Shown: positions 37,674 through 45,876 of the stretch, piece by piece
Numbering within the stretch: the first letter of the stretch is position 1
Layout of the letters: each line of letters starts with the position of its first letter
Translations under genes and position numbers: made by a program
Origin: Trichothermofontia sichuanensis B231
Lineage (GTDB): Bacteria; Cyanobacteriota; Cyanobacteriia; B231
Assembly: GCF_026240635.1 (NCBI RefSeq)
Contig: NZ_CP110848.1
Span: 126,501 to 190,500, forward strand
DNA length: 64,000 nt
Direction: 5' to 3'
Notes under the pieces: model-generated
Database searches by the model: none
The model's input: only the letters and a program-made list of their open reading frames with translations
What the model was told of the DNA's origin: nothing

Positions 37674-38213
37674 ATGGTTTCCTCCCCACTCCTGGTTAGT
37701 TTGTTGCTCAGCGTTACCCTGGCGGGCTGTGCCACCACTGCCTCCGATACGCCGATCGTCCGCTCTCCGGTCACCCATCCCTCACCCCCAACCCCAACCG
37801 TTTCCCCCACGCCAGAACCCTCCACCTTCCTCGGACAAATGCTACCAATTACGGCCCAAGCCACGATCGCGGGTGAAGTCATTCAACTAGAAGTAGCCAA
37901 GACCGCCTATGAGCAAGCAATGGGTTTAATGTACCGGGTTGATTTACCTGCCAATCGCGGTATGTTATTCCCCTTTGATCCCCCGCGTCGAGTCAGTTTC
38001 TGGATGAAGAATGTGCAGATCCCCCTGGATATGGTGTTTATCAACAATGGCAAAGTCGTGGCGATCGCTGCTAATGTTTCCCCCTGTACCGTTCTAGAGT
38101 GTCCCCTCTATGGCCCCCCCCAGCCTGTCGATCACGTGTTGGAATTGCGAGGTGGCAGGGCTAAAGAACTCAATTTGAAAGTGGGAGATACGATCGCTGT
38201 CAAGTTTTTGTAG
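37674..38213 (+). CDS. DUF192 lipoprotein
   Basis: A 179-aa exported protein. The N-terminus has a lipoprotein signal with lipobox LAGC (cleavage before Cys at about residue 19), then a Thr/Pro-rich linker, then a DUF192 domain from about residue 70 (VAKTAYEQAMGLMYRVDLPA, MLFPFDPPRRVSFWMKNV, IPLDMVFI). DUF192 proteins are small secreted proteins of unknown function. It probably sits on the periplasmic side of a membrane. Confidence 0.88.
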   Translation: MVSSPLLVSLLLSVTLAGCATTASDTPIVRSPVTHPSPPTPTVSPTPEPSTFLGQMLPITAQATIAGEVIQLEVAKTAYEQAMGLMYRVDLPANRGMLFPFDPPRRVSFWMKNVQIPLDMVFINNGKVVAIAANVSPCTVLECPLYGPPQPVDHVLELRGGRAKELNLKVGDTIAVKFL

Positions 38214-38285
38214 CAGATGTTGTGTCGCCAATGCTCGGACAAATTGGGTGACAACTGTTCAGTGAAAACCAGGTATCTGAGCAGT

Positions 38286-39728
38286 TTATAAATCATAGCC
38301 AAATGCCTGTAACGGTTCGGCTAGCACCGCATGGCAGAGGTCTTGCAGGTCGGCGGGCAGGTCCATACGCCAGCGTCCAATGGAAGTTTGCACACTCTCG
38401 CTAGTGCGGTGCGCCTGCCAATCCGGGGAATCCCCTAACGCCTGGGTTTGCATCTGGGCGATCATATCGGCATCGGACAGGAGATCGAGATAGGTCAGTA
38501 ATCGCGTTAAGGTGGGGACCGGGGACTGGATTAAGTCTTCATAGCGCACCACCTCGATTTGCTGGGGGCGTTGTTGCCAGCGGCGGAGCAGTTTCGTTGC
38601 AAACGTAAGGACGCGATCGCGAATAAACTCGGCATCAGTGGTGACCTTCTGGCGGCCAAAACTAGCGTAGCCCCGCTTGGCATTAAAGGCCAGCATCGAA
38701 CACACCATATCGCGGAAATCCCGCACCAGAATTACCTCCCGCGCCTGGGGATAAAGCTGCCAAGCCAGTTCAACGTTGGGGCTAATGACCCATTTCTCCG
38801 CAAAATAGCACCGCCGTTCCGTGTCCCCCATCGCCTGGTGCTGTGCCTGGGCCAATTGCGCGTAAAATCCATCAATACTTTGCTGACAGAAGGTGGCCAA
38901 TTGCACCACGTAATTCTGGCCTAACCACTGGGCTGGACCCGGTGGCAACATACCTGCGCGGCCAAAGGGATTGGCTCCAATCCAATGCAAATTTTGCTCA
39001 AAGCCCTCGTGGGGGGTGGAGGCTGTAAGATCAGCGGGTTGGGTGAGCACCCTCAACATCTGGAGCCAGTATTGGGCGATGCGGGTTTCGTAGGGATGTG
39101 CCCGATGGGTGATGATCTGGGGATGCTGGCTGAGCAGATGCATAAACCAGGTTGATCCCGTGCGGCCCAGGGAGGTCAGAATAAGCGGCTGAAAGTGAGG
39201 GGAATAGGCTGTCTGGAGGGGCGGATGGCGCAGGCGCAGGGTTGCCAGGGTAAGTTCGATCTGATCGCTCTGAGGGTCGAGAGTGTGAGCGTCCGGGTTG
39301 TCCCACGCCACTCGAATTTCCAGGTCAACGGGGGAGGGTAAGCCCAGCAGGCTAAAGGTCAGTTCGAAGCGACACCGATCGGCACCAGTTACTTCAGGCA
39401 TTTGCGCATACTGGCTGGCAATATCTGGGCTAGGTAAATTCACGGCAGTTTGCCGGAGGACTTGCTGCTGGTAGCGCACAGCGATCGTGGTCACGGGCTG
39501 GCCCTGACTGAGAATCCAGCCCCGCAGGTGACACTGGTAAGGCTGATCGGGGTTTACTGCCGGTACAAGCTCCTGGCCAAGGAGACGCTGGGTTGGTGAC
39601 GATGGGGTACGATTCTCCTGCGCAGACACTGCACGAACGTTCCCAGGCGGATGGACAGTGGGATGGGCCGTTAGATGGGCAGTTAAGGTCAGGCTATCAA
39701 TAACCGGTGTCGTGGGGGTTGCTATCAT
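38286..39728 (-). CDS. Sulfotransferase family protein
   Basis: A 480-aa protein with a P-loop-like PAPS-binding loop LTSLGRTGSTWFMHLLSQHP at about residues 178-198. It transfers sulfate from PAPS to an acceptor, probably a glycan given the adjacent glycosyltransferase region. A second PAPS element appears later (EVILVRDFRDMVCSMLAFNAK, about residue 340). The N-terminal roughly 170 residues form a separate beta-rich part (YQCHLRGWILSQGQPV...) that may bind carbohydrate or be a scaffold. Divergent from the GT-B gene at 40216. Confidence 0.82.
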   Translation of the reverse strand: MIATPTTPVIDSLTLTAHLTAHPTVHPPGNVRAVSAQENRTPSSPTQRLLGQELVPAVNPDQPYQCHLRGWILSQGQPVTTIAVRYQQQVLRQTAVNLPSPDIASQYAQMPEVTGADRCRFELTFSLLGLPSPVDLEIRVAWDNPDAHTLDPQSDQIELTLATLRLRHPPLQTAYSPHFQPLILTSLGRTGSTWFMHLLSQHPQIITHRAHPYETRIAQYWLQMLRVLTQPADLTASTPHEGFEQNLHWIGANPFGRAGMLPPGPAQWLGQNYVVQLATFCQQSIDGFYAQLAQAQHQAMGDTERRCYFAEKWVISPNVELAWQLYPQAREVILVRDFRDMVCSMLAFNAKRGYASFGRQKVTTDAEFIRDRVLTFATKLLRRWQQRPQQIEVVRYEDLIQSPVPTLTRLLTYLDLLSDADMIAQMQTQALGDSPDWQAHRTSESVQTSIGRWRMDLPADLQDLCHAVLAEPLQAFGYDL

Positions 39729-40215
39729 AAAGTCACTTTCTCAATCCCAGGGATCTTAGCGCAGTCGCGACCCTGAAATACCCATTAGGAGGTACACCTA
39801 GGGGGGAGCATGTTAGGTTATAGAGTTGGATGGATGGTCTGCTGATCAGATCAGATGAATGACCGCAGCAATTACCGCAGCGGCTGTTTAAAAAGCCCAC
39901 ATATTGGGTGCTTTAGTTTTGACGGCTTTCATCGCCACTGTCCACTTATAAGACTGTCCACTTATAAGATCTTGCAGAACAGTCAGAGCAGTGTTGTTTG
40001 GAGGGGAGCATCTCAGTTGGGCAACATGCGGCCCTCATCCCCCAACCCTTTCTCCCAAAAAGGGCGAAGGGGAGCCGGATTGGCAAGTCCCTCTTCCGTC
40101 CTGGGAGAGAGATTTAGGGTGAGGGTGATACAAGTGAGATGCACCCGTTTGGAGTAGCAGTTTTAACCCCAATTCTCTTGCTATTTCGCTAATACCTTTT
40201 TTACCAATACCCTCC
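39729..40215. repeat. Gene-free gap with a 16-bp tandem duplication and a MITE-A interior
   Basis: ACTGTCCACTTATAAG occurs twice in tandem (39937-39952, 39953-39968). About 40025-40150 matches the interior of MITE family A (CCCTCATCCCCCAACCC..., AGTCCCTCTTCC...GGGAGAGAG) but lacks both ends. No gene is visible. Confidence 0.65.
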
Positions 40216-41868
40216 GTGAGCATAACTGAGACGACCCTTTGTAAGTTAATTCCACCAGATGCAGGAATTGTGATCGAAATTAATGATTCGCATTGTGATC
40301 CTGCTAGCGATGATGATTATCCTGCCAGTCTAAAGGTTGAGTATCAGTCGCTGAATCCCCACGGCCAGTACTTAACCTTTGCCAGTCGTTCAGCCTTAGA
40401 TAATACGGCAGAGATACCTTTGAATAGTGTGGATTGTCTGGTGCTTAACCAGAGCTTGGGAGAAGTGTTCCCCATACTGCCCACTCTAACTCAATTTTTA
40501 CGGGATGATGGCCTCATCATTGCCTGTGTCTCAAATGTCCATCATTGGCGTGTATTGGTGAATCTGTTTCAGGGGAATTGGCCTTTAGCACTCACCCATC
40601 CGAGTCAGTCCTATCCTTCACAGTTTTTCTCATGGAGCAGCTTACGATCGCTGATCCAACAAGCTGGATTACAGCTACTGGACATTCAGGTTATCGAGCA
40701 ACCAGCAAAAGACTTAGATCGATTTATACAAGACTTATCACCGTTATTACAGGCCCTCTCGATCAACCCCCAAGACTTTCAGCAGCGATCGCGGGTTAGT
40801 CATTTTCTCCTACGGGCAACTAAGCAACCGCTGACTACTCCTAAATTATTCATCCAAACCTATGTTGCTGTGTCAGGCGCTTGTGGTCCCGTCCGCGTCT
40901 ATGATCCTGATCAATTTAGTGCGACGATTCCCCATACCCGCATCCACCAGGTCGAAAAAGAGCGCGGGGATACCATTCGACTTAATGTTGCCCGCCCGGA
41001 TGAGGCTAAGGTCTTCATTTGGCAACGGACTTTATCCCGCTATCCGGATGATCTAGCAAGTCAGAAAGCCTTACTCGATCGCGGCTATTTAATTGTATCT
41101 GAGTGGGATGATGATCCACGTTTCTGGCAACAGGAACAAGACCATGACTTTTTCCGAATTCGCAGTTCCCATTGTGTGCAGGTAGCCACAGAATCGCTTG
41201 CCACCTTCATTACCCAACTCAATCCCCATGTTAAAGTCTTTGCTAATCAACTCACCCGCCTACCGGCGCGTCGCAACGATCTCAACACTGAACAACCAAT
41301 TATTTTTTTAGGCGGGGTTCGCTATCCGGAGGATTGGCAGCCGATCGTGCCTGCCCTCAATCGTGTTCTAGCTAGATTCCCTCACGTTGCCATTAAGGTT
41401 ATCCACGCCCAGGATTTTTTTAACGCCCTGGAAACTCCAAATAAGACCTTTTATCCCCTCTGTCCACCCGCGAAATACCACGATATCCTCCACACCTGCC
41501 ACATCGGAATCTTACCCCTCGCTGATACGGAATTTAACCGCATGAAATCGGATCTCAAGTTCCTGGAACACGCGGGACATCAGGCTGTGGCCCTGGCCAG
41601 CCCAACGGTTTATGGCCATTCCCTGATCGATGGGCAAACCGGTTACCTCTACCATTCACCGGTTGAATTTGAAGAAAAATTAGCCCACCTGATTGAACAT
41701 CCTGATCAGCGACAAACGATCGCGGACAATGCATACCAATGGGTGCGGGATCACCGGCTCCTCAGTCAGCATTATCGGGAACGGCGCAACTGGTATTTAC
41801 AGATGCTTGCCGATCGCGATCGGCTAACAGCGGATCTCAAACATCGGGTACCTGAACTGTTCCAGTAG
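40216..41868 (+). CDS. Two-part protein: degenerate methyltransferase-like N-terminus and GT-B glycosyltransferase
   Basis: A 550-aa protein with GTG start. Residues 1-200 look like a methyltransferase fold that has lost its SAM-binding glycine motif (EINDSHC..., then CLVLNQSLGEVFPILPTLTQ and LRDDGLIIACVSNVHHW). Residues 210-540 form a glycosyltransferase of the GT-B/GT4 type (IFLGGVRYPEDWQPIVPALN, ILHTCHIGILPLADTEFN, SDLKFLEHAGHQAVALASPT, LIDGQTGYLYHSPVEFEEKL). It likely acts on surface glycans in the cytoplasm, next to a sulfotransferase and other glycosyltransferases. The donor is unknown. Confidence 0.75.
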   Translation: MSITETTLCKLIPPDAGIVIEINDSHCDPASDDDYPASLKVEYQSLNPHGQYLTFASRSALDNTAEIPLNSVDCLVLNQSLGEVFPILPTLTQFLRDDGLIIACVSNVHHWRVLVNLFQGNWPLALTHPSQSYPSQFFSWSSLRSLIQQAGLQLLDIQVIEQPAKDLDRFIQDLSPLLQALSINPQDFQQRSRVSHFLLRATKQPLTTPKLFIQTYVAVSGACGPVRVYDPDQFSATIPHTRIHQVEKERGDTIRLNVARPDEAKVFIWQRTLSRYPDDLASQKALLDRGYLIVSEWDDDPRFWQQEQDHDFFRIRSSHCVQVATESLATFITQLNPHVKVFANQLTRLPARRNDLNTEQPIIFLGGVRYPEDWQPIVPALNRVLARFPHVAIKVIHAQDFFNALETPNKTFYPLCPPAKYHDILHTCHIGILPLADTEFNRMKSDLKFLEHAGHQAVALASPTVYGHSLIDGQTGYLYHSPVEFEEKLAHLIEHPDQRQTIADNAYQWVRDHRLLSQHYRERRNWYLQMLADRDRLTADLKHRVPELFQ

Positions 41869-41885
41869 CCTGGAGGTGCCGAACA

Positions 41886-42515
41886 TCAATCCGTAAGTAA
41901 AACTTGGCCTTGATAGCCAGTAACAATGCGGGTGCCATCCTTCAAAATATGAATTTCAACCTGATCGCTGGCCCAACTCTGACAATTTTCTAAAGCAGGA
42001 TTGAAAATATGGACCCGTTGATTGCTCGACGAGACTAACGAATCAGGCGAGTGAATCGCTTTCTCCTGAAGATAGGGGCCATCTACCAAAATATCAAGTT
42101 CATCGAGCAATTCCTGCGCACCGGGTGGTGCTTGGCGCGATCGTAATTGCGCCAGCGTAAACCCCGTAAAGGACATCACGTTCAAGCCCTGTGCCTTCAC
42201 CAAGCGGGCGAGGGCGGCTAAAGCTGGTGCTTGCCAAAAAGGTTCCCCGCCTGAAAAAGTCACCCCTTGATTGCGGGGATTGCTGAGAATTTTGGCCGCC
42301 AGTTCTTCAACGGGGATTAACTGGTTGACCTTAAACTCCCAGGACGCCGGATTAAAGCATCCCGGACACTCCCGCAGACACCCCTGCACCCAGACAACCG
42401 CCCGACACCCCGGCCCGTTTACCTCCGACTCATCCACATAGCCCATGATGTTGAGGTAGCCCGGTGGGATTTGGGATTGAAAATCAAGTGCAGGGTTAGT
42501 CATTGATGACGACAT
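41886..42515 (-). CDS. NrdG-like radical SAM activating enzyme
   Basis: A 209-aa radical SAM protein of the NrdG/4Fe-4S single-cluster type. The cluster motif is CLRECPGC (C-x3-C-x2-C) at about residue 46, followed by TFSGGEPFWQAPALAALARL, the SAM-binding GGE. These enzymes activate class III anaerobic ribonucleotide reductase by forming a glycyl radical. No nrdD gene is adjacent. Cyanobacteria often carry such a protein without a clear partner, so the target here is uncertain. Confidence 0.83.
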   Translation of the reverse strand: MSSSMTNPALDFQSQIPPGYLNIMGYVDESEVNGPGCRAVVWVQGCLRECPGCFNPASWEFKVNQLIPVEELAAKILSNPRNQGVTFSGGEPFWQAPALAALARLVKAQGLNVMSFTGFTLAQLRSRQAPPGAQELLDELDILVDGPYLQEKAIHSPDSLVSSSNQRVHIFNPALENCQSWASDQVEIHILKDGTRIVTGYQGQVLLTD

Positions 42516-42576
42516 CGGAAACCTTCCTCCAAAACGGCTAATCCGGGCGATCGCTGGCTAAACTAAACCAACGATA

Positions 42577-42796
42577 CAGTCTTTACCTAATTTACTCAGT
42601 ACACCGTTAAGGCTTGGATCTCGATCCGAGCGGCAGCCCTCATCCCCCACCCCCTTCTCCCTACTTGGCAGAAAGAGAGCCGGATGTTCAAGTCCCTCTC
42701 CCAGAGCGGGAGAGGGATTGAGGGTAAGGGCCGCACCGGCGGGGTGCACCCATCCTACCCCAGTAAAACTGTACTTTATGATTAAGGTAAAGGCTG
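42577..42796 (+). mobile_element. MITE family A, complete copy 3
   Basis: A 220-bp copy, the same length as copy 1, with ends CAGTCTTTACC and GGTAAAGGCTG, flanked by TA at 42575-42576 and 42797-42798. It lies in the 371-bp gap 42516-42886, between the NrdG-like gene start and a truncated glycosyltransferase. It carries the same two internal hairpins. Confidence 0.88.
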
Positions 42797-42886
42797 TAAA
42801 TAACAGGTTAACTAACAGATTAATTGCCTTAAAGGCTATATCCAGCACTATACCAAGCCTATGGGCTGTCGATGGCTATGGCATGG

Positions 42887-43573
42887 CTACCGTTGGGGGC
42901 CTACTCCCCGCTTGTCGATAGTCGTTGATCGGGAAAAATCAAAGCCTGCAACTGCTTCCCCACCGCTGCCAGGGAAAAGTGACTTTCTACCCGCTGCCGT
43001 CACCAGAATCTCGGTGGGTGGGTTAACTAAGGTTTGTAGCGATCGCAAACATCGCGCTAGGGACGTTGGGCGATCGCGGGTACAAATAATCACCGATAAA
43101 CTCATGGCCGCCTGGGCAGCTACCCGTGTTTGCCAATCCTGCCATAACTGCTGTAGCGGCTGACGCACAGCCATCAAGGTGGCAAAATCTACCGTTTGCT
43201 CCTGATACCAATCCCCAAAGGCTCCTGGTAACGGCGCACGAAAGCCGGCTGGCAACAGGTAACTCCCCACCGTCGGGGTAATCACTGGCAGAATGTGGCG
43301 GTAGAGATCACGAGCCGACAAGGGCAACTGCCAGGCGGGCAACTCCAGATGGCCGAGGGGGATCTCGTGCCACCACACCACCAGATAGAGTCCTTGCTGG
43401 GCAGGGATAGCCTCTAGATCCGGTAATGGCTCCGCCAGATTTAAAGACTGGATGATCCAGGTTTGGGGAGGTGAAGGCGGGGCTACGGGGGGTGGGGGGT
43501 GAGCGGGGAGAGCAGCGAGGGCAGCGGCATGGGGAGGGTGAGCCGGTGGTGCAGGGGAGTTGGGGGTTAGCAT
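42887..43573 (-). pseudogene. Truncated GT2 glycosyltransferase joined out of frame to another gene's end
   Basis: The frame (228 aa from the ATG at 43573, which overlaps the upstream gene's stop) has a Pro-rich start and a non-catalytic N-terminal part. The GT2 domain then begins SLSVIICTRDRPTSLARCLR and breaks off after EILV, before the DxD motif. Just beyond, a different frame reads VESHFSLAAVGKQLQALIFP and stops at a TAG near 42918. It looks like the C-terminus of a GT-B enzyme. A deletion between two glycosyltransferase genes is the simplest explanation. Probably inactive. Confidence 0.7.
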
Positions 43574-44622
43574 GGCGGTTTCGCACTCCCTAATAACTGC
43601 TGGCGTTTCTGGGGATTCAGGGTAAACAAGCGCCAAATCCCTACCCAGTACCCCCACCAAAAGCAGAGACTAATGGTGGCTTCACGGGTTGATTCCTGCG
43701 CGATCGCGGCTTTTAACCAGCGTTTACCATAGTAGGCCGTCTGTCGCCAAGCCTCCCGGAGCGAGGCCCATACCCAGGCAGGATAGGATCGCCCCCACTG
43801 CAAGGAACTGACGAACAACTGACTCCCCCCCAAGCCGTAATTAATCTTGAGAAGATAGTCATCGTGGGTGCGTTGGCGCGGGATCTGGTGCAATAACTGA
43901 CAGTGGGGGGTATACCACAGTTCATAGTGGGCCGCCAAGCGTAGGGCAATTTCCATATCGCCCCCCGATACCAACTGTTTACCGACGCGATCGGCAAGCA
44001 ACTGTCGTTCCGTCCAACCCACGGCCACTAGGGCCGCCCGGTTGATGACCATTCCCGCCCCCACTAACCAGGACACCGGCTTCGCTTCCGGTCCTAGCTC
44101 CTGTTCGGCAAAGGCATAGGTGAAGTTCAACACATAGGCCGGTGGGGGCGTTTCCCAGGCCAACGTCACTCTACCCCCAAAGGCACCACAGGTCGGATGC
44201 TGGGCGGCAAATTCAAGGGCATGGGCGACCCAATCAGGCTGTAAAAAACAATCATCATCGACAAAGGCAATCCAGGGGGCAGTGGTGTGTTGCACGCCAC
44301 ACAAGCGGGCGGGAGTTAATCCCTGGCGTGTTTCAGTCACCATCCGCAGCTGGGGAATGTTGCCCGTTTGCTGGGCCTGGGTAACCACTGCAACCGTGTG
44401 ATCGGTACAGTTATTGTTGACCACCAGCACACCCCACGCTTGCGCCTCGGAGACCCGTTGGGCCGCGATCGCAGCCAGTGCCCCTGCCAACATCGCCGCA
44501 TTGTTATAGGTGCAAATCACCAGTTCCAGCACCGGTGACGTCGGCCTCCCCTCTGGCCCCTCAGATAAAGGACCGGCCCCAGGGGTTAGCTCTAGCGGGA
44601 GGGTATCCGGCGGCGTCCTCAT
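43567..44622 (-). CDS. GT2 family glycosyltransferase
   Basis: A 351-aa glycosyltransferase of family 2. The nucleotide-sugar domain shows LVICTYNNAAMLAGALAAIA at about residue 33, the acceptor-side DDDCFLQPDW motif (DxD equivalent) at about 125, and GGDMEIALRLAAHYE later. One hydrophobic segment near the C-terminus (ISLCFWWGYWVGIWRLF) may anchor it to the membrane. Start ATG overlaps the upstream stop by four bases (ATGA) and its own stop overlaps the next start, so this is a tightly coupled operon. Likely role: building a surface polysaccharide. Confidence 0.88.
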   Translation of the reverse strand: MRTPPDTLPLELTPGAGPLSEGPEGRPTSPVLELVICTYNNAAMLAGALAAIAAQRVSEAQAWGVLVVNNNCTDHTVAVVTQAQQTGNIPQLRMVTETRQGLTPARLCGVQHTTAPWIAFVDDDCFLQPDWVAHALEFAAQHPTCGAFGGRVTLAWETPPPAYVLNFTYAFAEQELGPEAKPVSWLVGAGMVINRAALVAVGWTERQLLADRVGKQLVSGGDMEIALRLAAHYELWYTPHCQLLHQIPRQRTHDDYLLKINYGLGGSQLFVSSLQWGRSYPAWVWASLREAWRQTAYYGKRWLKAAIAQESTREATISLCFWWGYWVGIWRLFTLNPQKRQQLLGSAKPPC

Positions 44623-45851
44623 GAAAATTGCCTCCGAATGGCTGCCACCCGTTGCTGCGATCGGTCATATTCACCCCATAGCCCCACGATACCGCCCCAC
44701 ATCTCCGCCAAAATCATCGACGGGGACAGGACATGATGACCACTGAGGCTCTGCCCCAATTGCCAGCATTGATCCCCCACCCACCAGCGAATCAAGCGGA
44801 CCAGCTTTCCCCGCATGGCCGGATCAGTGCGCATGGATTTGACCACAAAGGCCATGAAGCCCAATCCCCAGGTCCAGTACTGGTGGCGTAGCTGACTCAA
44901 CTCGTGGCGATGCTGGTGGTAAACGGCATACTGCGGTTCATACACCAGGGGATAGCCCGCCCGGATCACCCGATAGAAGCTATCCAGATCCCCACCGCCG
45001 GCTAAGGGTTTGCCGGTATCGAGCGCCTCATCAAAGCCGCCTAAATCCAGCAGGACTTGGCGACGGAAGGCCATATTGCAGCCCGCCCCAAAGATGCCCG
45101 CCCCGCAGGGATAGAGGGGATTACCGGGTAATACCTGCCCATAGCGAATTTTCTCGAAACCGCGCCCGAAGCCCCCCCGTTGTTCAAATAAAATCTGGGC
45201 TGAGGTTGCCAATTCATAGGGAAGAACCAGCCCGGTAAAGGCACCCGCATCCGGATTTTCGGCCCAGGCTTCCCGCAGGCCATGCAACCATTGGCGATCG
45301 ACGGTCACATCATCATCCAGAAAAGCCAACAGTTCCCCCGTCGCCGTATGCAGGGCACAGTTACGGGCAAAATTCAGCCCTGCCTTCGGTTCACGAACGT
45401 AGCGCACACGTGGATAGGCAGCCACAACCGTCTGCGTACGATCGTTACTGGGGGCATTATCCACGATCAGGATTTCAAATTGGGGCTGCTCCTCCGCCCC
45501 CTGGAGCGGCAAGAGCGATCGCAGGAGGCGTTCCACATTGTCAGGCCGATCTTTCGTACACACGGCAACGCTCAGACTGGGAAAATGGCTCAGATCAGGG
45601 GGGGGGACCAGTTCGGCTCGGAGTGCTTCCTGCAACAGTTTCGGGGCCAGTGTGGCCGCCAGCCAAGCCGCCAGGTCGTCGGGCGTGAGGGTGCAGGGTG
45701 TGGCCAGGGGTTTGAGTAGGTAGCCCACAAGGCGATCGCAGCGACGCACAATCAGGGCGATGCCGCTATGCTCGGCAGTGAGGGTAACAGAGGGTAGGGG
45801 GTCGGTCACTTCCAACTGAACGATCGCGTAGGACATGATGGCGGTTTGCAT
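44619..45851 (-). CDS. GT2 family glycosyltransferase
   Basis: A 410-aa enzyme. The first roughly 115 residues are a non-catalytic part also seen in the truncated neighbour. The GT2 domain starts LSVAVCTKDRPDNVERLLRS, with LAFLDDDVTVDRQWL as the DxD region at about residue 180, and GGDLDSFYRVIRAGYPLVYE. It is translationally coupled to the next GT2 gene. Similarity of its N-terminal half to the broken gene at 42887 suggests that the broken one was a tandem paralogue. Confidence 0.88.
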   Translation of the reverse strand: MQTAIMSYAIVQLEVTDPLPSVTLTAEHSGIALIVRRCDRLVGYLLKPLATPCTLTPDDLAAWLAATLAPKLLQEALRAELVPPPDLSHFPSLSVAVCTKDRPDNVERLLRSLLPLQGAEEQPQFEILIVDNAPSNDRTQTVVAAYPRVRYVREPKAGLNFARNCALHTATGELLAFLDDDVTVDRQWLHGLREAWAENPDAGAFTGLVLPYELATSAQILFEQRGGFGRGFEKIRYGQVLPGNPLYPCGAGIFGAGCNMAFRRQVLLDLGGFDEALDTGKPLAGGGDLDSFYRVIRAGYPLVYEPQYAVYHQHRHELSQLRHQYWTWGLGFMAFVVKSMRTDPAMRGKLVRLIRWWVGDQCWQLGQSLSGHHVLSPSMILAEMWGGIVGLWGEYDRSQQRVAAIRRQFS

Positions 45852-45876
45852 GGTACATGGTGAATGTCAGAATCAT

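Noticed and set aside
40545-40799. Alternative plus-strand 84-aa frame inside the GT-B gene
   Set aside because: It is out of frame with a long, well-supported coding sequence and has no independent features.
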